Source: a virus. Taken from it: a stretch of DNA of 35,081 nt. Below, piece by piece: positions 31,951-35,081 of the stretch. Within the stretch, counting starts at the first letter, position 1, and each line of letters starts with the position of its first letter. The notes below the pieces were generated by a model. It saw nothing but the letters and a program-made list of their open reading frames with translations, was not told the DNA's origin and made no database searches. Location of the stretch: the IMG/VR virus record IMGVR_UViG_3300020410_000033, positions 1-35,081 of that record. One strand, 5' to 3'. The translations under genes were made by a program, and so were the position numbers.

Positions 31951-32760
31951 ATGTCACAGCTCAAAGTTGCTTCAATAAGAGATTTAACAGATGCCAGAGG
32001 TTTCTCACTATCTGGTGGAGGTATATCTGCTATAGGTACATTGACTGTTGGTAACATTAATATCAACGGACAGATACAAGGGCAGTCTAACTATGTAATA
32101 CCACCACAGACAGGTAACTCTGGTAAATTCTTGAGCTCAAATGGCTCAGGATTGACTTGGCAAGAAGTTTCAACTTCTACAGGTATTCGCTCAATGCAAG
32201 TATGGACATCTAATGGCACATGGTCAAGACCCTCAGGAGTCAAGACAATTCTAGTTACTGTAACAGGAGCAGGAGGTGGAGGAAGTGGATTCGCAGAATC
32301 AGGTGGAGCAGGCGGTACAGCAGAGAGAACAGTTGACGTCACAAACACATCATCCGTTAGTGTTACCGTTGGTAACCCAGGTGGGGGTACAAATTACTCT
32401 GGTTGCGGTGGTGGTGGCAATACTAGCTCCTTTGGTAGTTACTGTAGTGCCTCAGGTGGATATGGTGCTAACTGTAGGCAACAGCATGCAGGCGGTATTG
32501 GAGGCAATGGGTCTGGAGGAACGCTAAACGTATATGGTGGTGGAGGAAATGGTCATGGTAGTTATTGGTGCTATGGAAACCACACTGCAGGGGGTAGTTA
32601 CTACGGTGGCACACAACCCTCATCACACAACCAACGTAACTATGCACACAGACATCAGTCACATTGTGCATGGGGAGCAGGAGGAAACGGTGCTAGGGAA
32701 GGTAACCGTGGTGCACGAGGTCGAGAAGGTGTGGTTGTAGTAAAGGAATATTACGGATAA
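31951..32760 (+). CDS. Glycine-rich tail-tip adhesin, copy 2
   Basis: A 269-residue paralogue of copy 1. Its N-terminal part is distinct (MSQLKVASIRDLTDARGFSL, YVIPPQTGNSGKF), and its glycine-rich part is almost the same, including GGCG-type runs, GANCRQQHAGG and the REGNRGARGREG end. The variable region reads SYWCYGNHTAGGSYYGGTQPSSHNQRNYAHRHQSHCAW, with Trp-Cys and Cys at positions where the other copies have His-Ser and Ala. It lies eight bases after copy 1, with no SD in the gap. It may be translated by re-initiation after copy 1 or from a leaderless message. Confidence 0.8.
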   Translation: MSQLKVASIRDLTDARGFSLSGGGISAIGTLTVGNININGQIQGQSNYVIPPQTGNSGKFLSSNGSGLTWQEVSTSTGIRSMQVWTSNGTWSRPSGVKTILVTVTGAGGGGSGFAESGGAGGTAERTVDVTNTSSVSVTVGNPGGGTNYSGCGGGGNTSSFGSYCSASGGYGANCRQQHAGGIGGNGSGGTLNVYGGGGNGHGSYWCYGNHTAGGSYYGGTQPSSHNQRNYAHRHQSHCAWGAGGNGAREGNRGARGREGVVVVKEYYG

Positions 32761-32763
32761 ATA
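32756..32763 (+). promoter_or_regulatory. Putative late promoter for adhesin copy 3
   Basis: GATAAATA includes the TAA stop of copy 2. It ends 20 bases before the ATG of copy 3, and a purine-rich AAGGGAA ribosome site follows at 32770-32776. Confidence 0.5.
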
Positions 32764-32783
32764 AAACGTAAGGGAATTATCTA

Positions 32784-33596
32784 ATGTCTGTTTTAAAAGT
32801 TACTGAAGTAAGAGACCTAGCGGGTATTGGTGGATTTTCATTCTCTAGTGGCACAGTTACTGCACTAGGTACATTGAAAGTCAATGACATCAATATCAAT
32901 GGAAATATTCAAGGTAGCTCTAACTACATAGTTCCTAATTTGTCTGGACAGTCAGGTAGATTCTTGACCACTAATGGCACATCAATGTCATGGCAAGGAT
33001 TGACTGCTGTAGCAGGATTAAGGTCAATGCAAGTGTGGACATCTAATGGCACATGGAGTAGACCAAGTGGTGTAGAAACTATCCAAGTCACTGTAACAGG
33101 TGCGGGTGGTGGAGGCTCTGGATTCACTGAATCTGGTGGAGCGGGCGGTACTTCTGAAAGAGTTATTGACGTAACTAATACATCATCTGTATCAGTTACC
33201 GTTGGAAACCCTGGTGGTGGTAGTAACTACTCAGGATGTGGTGGTGGAGGTAATACTTCATCATTTGGTAGTTATTGCTCTGGCGGTGGTGGTCAAGGTG
33301 CTAACTGTCGTCAGCAACACGCAGGAGGTGTTGGTGGTAATGGTAGTGGTGGTACCCTAAATGTATATGGTGGCGGTGGTAATGGTCATGGTAGTTATCA
33401 CTCATATGGTAACCACTCAGCAGGCATGTCATATATGGGAGGCACACAACCCTCTGGACACGCACAAAGAAACTATAGTCATAGACATCAATCTCACGCA
33501 GCTTGGGGTGCAGGCGGTAATGGTGCTCGAGAGGGCAACCGTGGTGCTCGAGGTCGTGAAGGTGTGGTCGTAGTTTATGAATACTATGGTGGCTAA
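32784..33596 (+). CDS. Glycine-rich tail-tip adhesin, copy 3
   Basis: A 270-residue paralogue, starting MSVLKVTEVRDLAGIGGFSFSSGTVTALGTLKVNDININGNIQGSSNY, which shares features with both other copies. Its glycine-rich domain differs from them at CSGGGGQGAN (instead of CSASGGYGAN) and in the loop SYHSYGNHSAGMSYMGGTQPSGHAQRNYSHRHQSHAAW. It ends in EYYGG, one Gly longer. All four cysteines of the conserved region (SGCG, YCS, NCR) are maintained except those unique to copies 1 and 2. It is expected to form the same tail-tip structure with another loop surface. Confidence 0.8.
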   Translation: MSVLKVTEVRDLAGIGGFSFSSGTVTALGTLKVNDININGNIQGSSNYIVPNLSGQSGRFLTTNGTSMSWQGLTAVAGLRSMQVWTSNGTWSRPSGVETIQVTVTGAGGGGSGFTESGGAGGTSERVIDVTNTSSVSVTVGNPGGGSNYSGCGGGGNTSSFGSYCSGGGGQGANCRQQHAGGVGGNGSGGTLNVYGGGGNGHGSYHSYGNHSAGMSYMGGTQPSGHAQRNYSHRHQSHAAWGAGGNGAREGNRGARGREGVVVVYEYYGG

Positions 33597-33599
33597 ATA
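33592..33599 (+). promoter_or_regulatory. Putative late promoter for the 141-residue protein gene
   Basis: GCTAAATA contains the TAA stop of adhesin copy 3 and lies 24 bases before the next ATG. The leader holds a strong AGGAAGGA ribosome site. Confidence 0.55.
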
Positions 33600-33623
33600 G
33601 AATTATAGGAAGGAATTAATCTC

Positions 33624-34049
33624 ATGGCAAAATGGGCAATCGTGGATGGCGATTCTGGAAGTTTATCAGATATCGTTGATGAAGCGGACAAATTTGAAAT
33701 CTATGAAGGTGCTGACGCAACATCTAAATGGTGCGAAGTGCCAGACGATACTACCTACGAGCATTATATGGTCAATGGGACAGTCATACATCATAATGAT
33801 GTAGAAGACCCTAAAGAAGATGCTCAGGTAACTAGGGAATTAGCATATGGTTCTATCGGAGACCAGCTCGACATGCAATTCAAAGACGCAATTAATGGCA
33901 CGACTACATGGAAAGACCATATTGCAAATATTAAGGCAACAACAACTGCACCATCAACATTTGGTACTTTTACAGTAGACGAGAAAAAAGTGCAACTAGA
34001 AGGACGCAAAGCGTGGGATGCATGGGTTGACAACTGGTCACCACCATAG
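33624..34049 (+). CDS. Small protein of the fibre locus, possible fibre assembly factor
   Basis: A 141-residue acidic protein starting MAKWAIVDGDSGSLSDIVDEADKFEIYEGADATSKWCEVPDD. The later part, TRELAYGSIGDQLDMQFKDAINGTTTWKDHIANIKAT, is a helical motif (Y-G-x-x-x-x-Q-L-D-x-x-x-K-D) common in tail-fibre-linked proteins and fibre chaperones of marine phages. It ends the run of structural genes and is followed by a strong terminator. A role in fibre folding or attachment is inferred from position and pattern. Confidence 0.65.
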   Translation: MAKWAIVDGDSGSLSDIVDEADKFEIYEGADATSKWCEVPDDTTYEHYMVNGTVIHHNDVEDPKEDAQVTRELAYGSIGDQLDMQFKDAINGTTTWKDHIANIKATTTAPSTFGTFTVDEKKVQLEGRKAWDAWVDNWSPP

Positions 34050-34055
34050 TATAAT
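34027..34055 (+). promoter_or_regulatory. Consensus sigma70 promoter
   Basis: TTGACA (34027-34032) and TATAAT (34050-34055) are separated by exactly 17 bases, a perfect match to the bacterial housekeeping promoter. The -35 box is inside the last codons of the preceding gene, and TATAAT begins right after its stop. Transcription would start near 34062 and run through the terminator hairpin at 34077 into the halogenase gene. Host RNA polymerase should recognise it early in infection. Confidence 0.75.
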
Positions 34056-34076
34056 ATATTTGCAAGTGACCTATAT

Positions 34077-34104
34077 AAGAGGAGCATGACACTCCTCTTT
34101 TTTT
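34077..34104 (+). terminator. Strong intrinsic terminator abutting the halogenase start
   Basis: AAGAGGAG (34077-34084) pairs with CTCCTCTT (34092-34099) around a seven-base loop and is followed by Ts up to 34104. The stem has eight pairs and the T-run is seven long. It is placed to end the late structural transcripts. The ATG of the next gene starts on the base after the T-run. Confidence 0.85.
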
Positions 34105-35081
34105 ATGAAAGTTGAATCTATTTGTATAATTGGTGGTGGTAGTAGTGGTTGGATGTCAGCAGCTATACTATCTAAAGAACATCCAGACCTTGAGATATGT
34201 CTGATTGAAAGTGAAAAAACTAAACCTATTGGTGTAGGAGAATCTACACTGGGACATTTTAATAGGTTTCTTATTCGTTTAGGATTAAAAGATGACACGT
34301 GGATGCCACATTGCAATGCCACTTACAAAACATCTATTGCATTTAAGAATTTTAGAAAGGGAAAGGGAGAGAGATTTCAATATCCATTTGGTAAGTTTGA
34401 TACTATAGATTGGTATTGCGATAATCCCATACGCTTTTATGAGTTGAGAGCAAAGTATGGTAAAGAGTTATATCCACCAGAAGAATTTGCCCGATTTGCC
34501 AACAGGTCTACATGGTTGGCAGAAGAGTGTCGTATGGTTGATAAGGAGATACCAGGTTCGGTATGGGATGAGAGATTAGATAGAGCATATCATTTAGACG
34601 CAGAATTATTCGGACAGTATTTAAAAGAGCACCATTGCATACCTAATGGTGTGGTGCATCTTACTGGGGAGGTTGGCAATGTAATTAAAAGACCTGATGG
34701 TAGTATTCAATCCATTATTACTGATGATGGCACTTCTATTAGTGCTGATATGTTTATAGATTGCACAGGTTTTAAATCATTAATACTTGAGCAACACATG
34801 GGTAGTCCTTTCGAGGATTTTCATTACAAATTATTCAATGATGCAGCACTCGCAACACAGATTCCATATGTTGACAGAGAAAAACAGATGGAAACATATA
34901 CTGATTGTGTTGGAATGAATGCAGGGTGGGTATGGAATATTCCACTATGGCATAGAGTAGGCACAGGTTATTGTTATAGTAGTAAGTATATCAATCAGTG
35001 TGAGGCAGAGGTAGAATTCAGAAAGTATCTTGCAGTTAGATATTCGCCCAAAATTGCCCACGAAGCAGAGTTTAAACCTAT
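34105..35081 (+). CDS. Flavin-dependent tryptophan-halogenase-like protein (3' end outside window)
   Basis: The frame stays open for 325 codons to the window end. It begins MKVESICIIGGGSSGWMSAAILS, an FAD-binding G-x-G-x-x-G site. Then come GVGEST (43-48), a TYKTSI segment with Lys75 at the position of the catalytic lysine of PrnA, and GWVWNIP (274-280), the W-x-W-x-I-P motif of flavin-dependent halogenases. The family adds chlorine or bromine to tryptophan or other aromatic substrates with reduced flavin. Halogenase-like genes are known in cyanophages, but their substrate is unknown. There is no SD next to the ATG; the bases before it are the T-run of the terminator. A consensus sigma70 promoter precedes it by about 50 bases. 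Confidence 0.85.
   Translation, partial: MKVESICIIGGGSSGWMSAAILSKEHPDLEICLIESEKTKPIGVGESTLGHFNRFLIRLGLKDDTWMPHCNATYKTSIAFKNFRKGKGERFQYPFGKFDTIDWYCDNPIRFYELRAKYGKELYPPEEFARFANRSTWLAEECRMVDKEIPGSVWDERLDRAYHLDAELFGQYLKEHHCIPNGVVHLTGEVGNVIKRPDGSIQSIITDDGTSISADMFIDCTGFKSLILEQHMGSPFEDFHYKLFNDAALATQIPYVDREKQMETYTDCVGMNAGWVWNIPLWHRVGTGYCYSSKYINQCEAEVEFRKYLAVRYSPKIAHEAEFKP

Larger units (their letters stand above)
31133..33596 (+). repeat. Tandem triplication of the glycine-rich adhesin gene
   Basis: Three genes of 269, 269 and 270 codons follow each other with gaps of only 8 and 23 bases. The C-terminal ~190 residues are nearly the same in all copies, while the first ~80 residues and residues about 208-235 vary. 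Copies 1 and 2 share an exact 35-base block (31634-31668 and 32452-32486). Each copy is preceded by its own ATAAATA motif. The arrangement points to duplication followed by divergence at exposed loops. Confidence 0.9.

Noticed and set aside
31740-33500. Diversity-generating retroelement acting on the adhesin loops
   Set aside because: No reverse transcriptase or template repeat is seen in the window, and differences between copies are not limited to adenine positions.

Overview
The window is part of the genome of a T4-like myovirus that infects marine cyanobacteria (a Prochlorococcus or Synechococcus cyanophage). Three things support this. Recognisable T4 core genes are present: gp33, gp32, gp53, gp48, gp4, gp26, gp51 and gp5. 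Cyanophage-type auxiliary metabolic genes are present: a CP12-like protein, a CpeT-like lyase, the transaldolase TalC and a tryptophan-halogenase-like protein. A DUF1825-type protein is also encoded. The DNA is AT-rich, genes are packed with ATGA-type overlaps, and no gap exceeds about 100 bases. No rRNA, tRNA, CRISPR array or insertion sequence was seen.

Layout. (1) 1-3472, plus strand, replication and transcription: the end of a PhoH-like ATPase, a PD-(D/E)XK exonuclease, gp33 late co-activator, a DUF1825-like protein, a 50-residue protein, gp32, an exported His/Tyr-rich protein and a small acidic protein. (2) 3480-4627: four small unknowns, two of them membrane proteins. (3) 4599-6583, minus strand: gp53 and gp48, the only minus-strand genes. 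(4) 6594-15865, plus: gp4 head completion, an unknown, a tail-tube-fold protein, gp26, gp51, two tandem tape-measure-like proteins (the first carrying a C39-like peptidase domain), and a gp27-like hub protein. (5) 15877-16894: a small cargo block (CP12-like, two unknowns, CpeT-like) inserted between the hub genes. (6) 16907-19624: gp5 hub/spike. (7) 19654-22654: a second cargo block with an unknown, a Phd-like protein, two 2OG-Fe(II)-oxygenase-like proteins, an unknown, TalC and a cupin/JmjC-like protein. (8) 22698-34049: virion adhesion and tail-fibre genes, ending in three tandem paralogous glycine-rich adhesins. (9) 34027-35081: a consensus sigma70 promoter, a strong intrinsic terminator and the start of a flavin-dependent halogenase that runs off the window.

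The structural genes build the baseplate, tail tube and fibres. Late transcription appears to use T4-type late promoters (TATAAATA, or shorter CTAAATA/ATAAATA forms) placed 5-40 bases before starts, often overlapping the stop codon of the preceding gene. CP12 and TalC are known cyanophage genes that shift host carbon flow from the Calvin cycle to the pentose phosphate pathway. The CpeT-like protein points to host phycobiliprotein maturation. The features that most merit follow-up are the triplicated adhesins with separate promoters, the promoter-terminator-halogenase junction, the peptidase-bearing tape measure next to a gp5 without an evident lysozyme domain, and the cluster of iron-oxygenase folds around talC.
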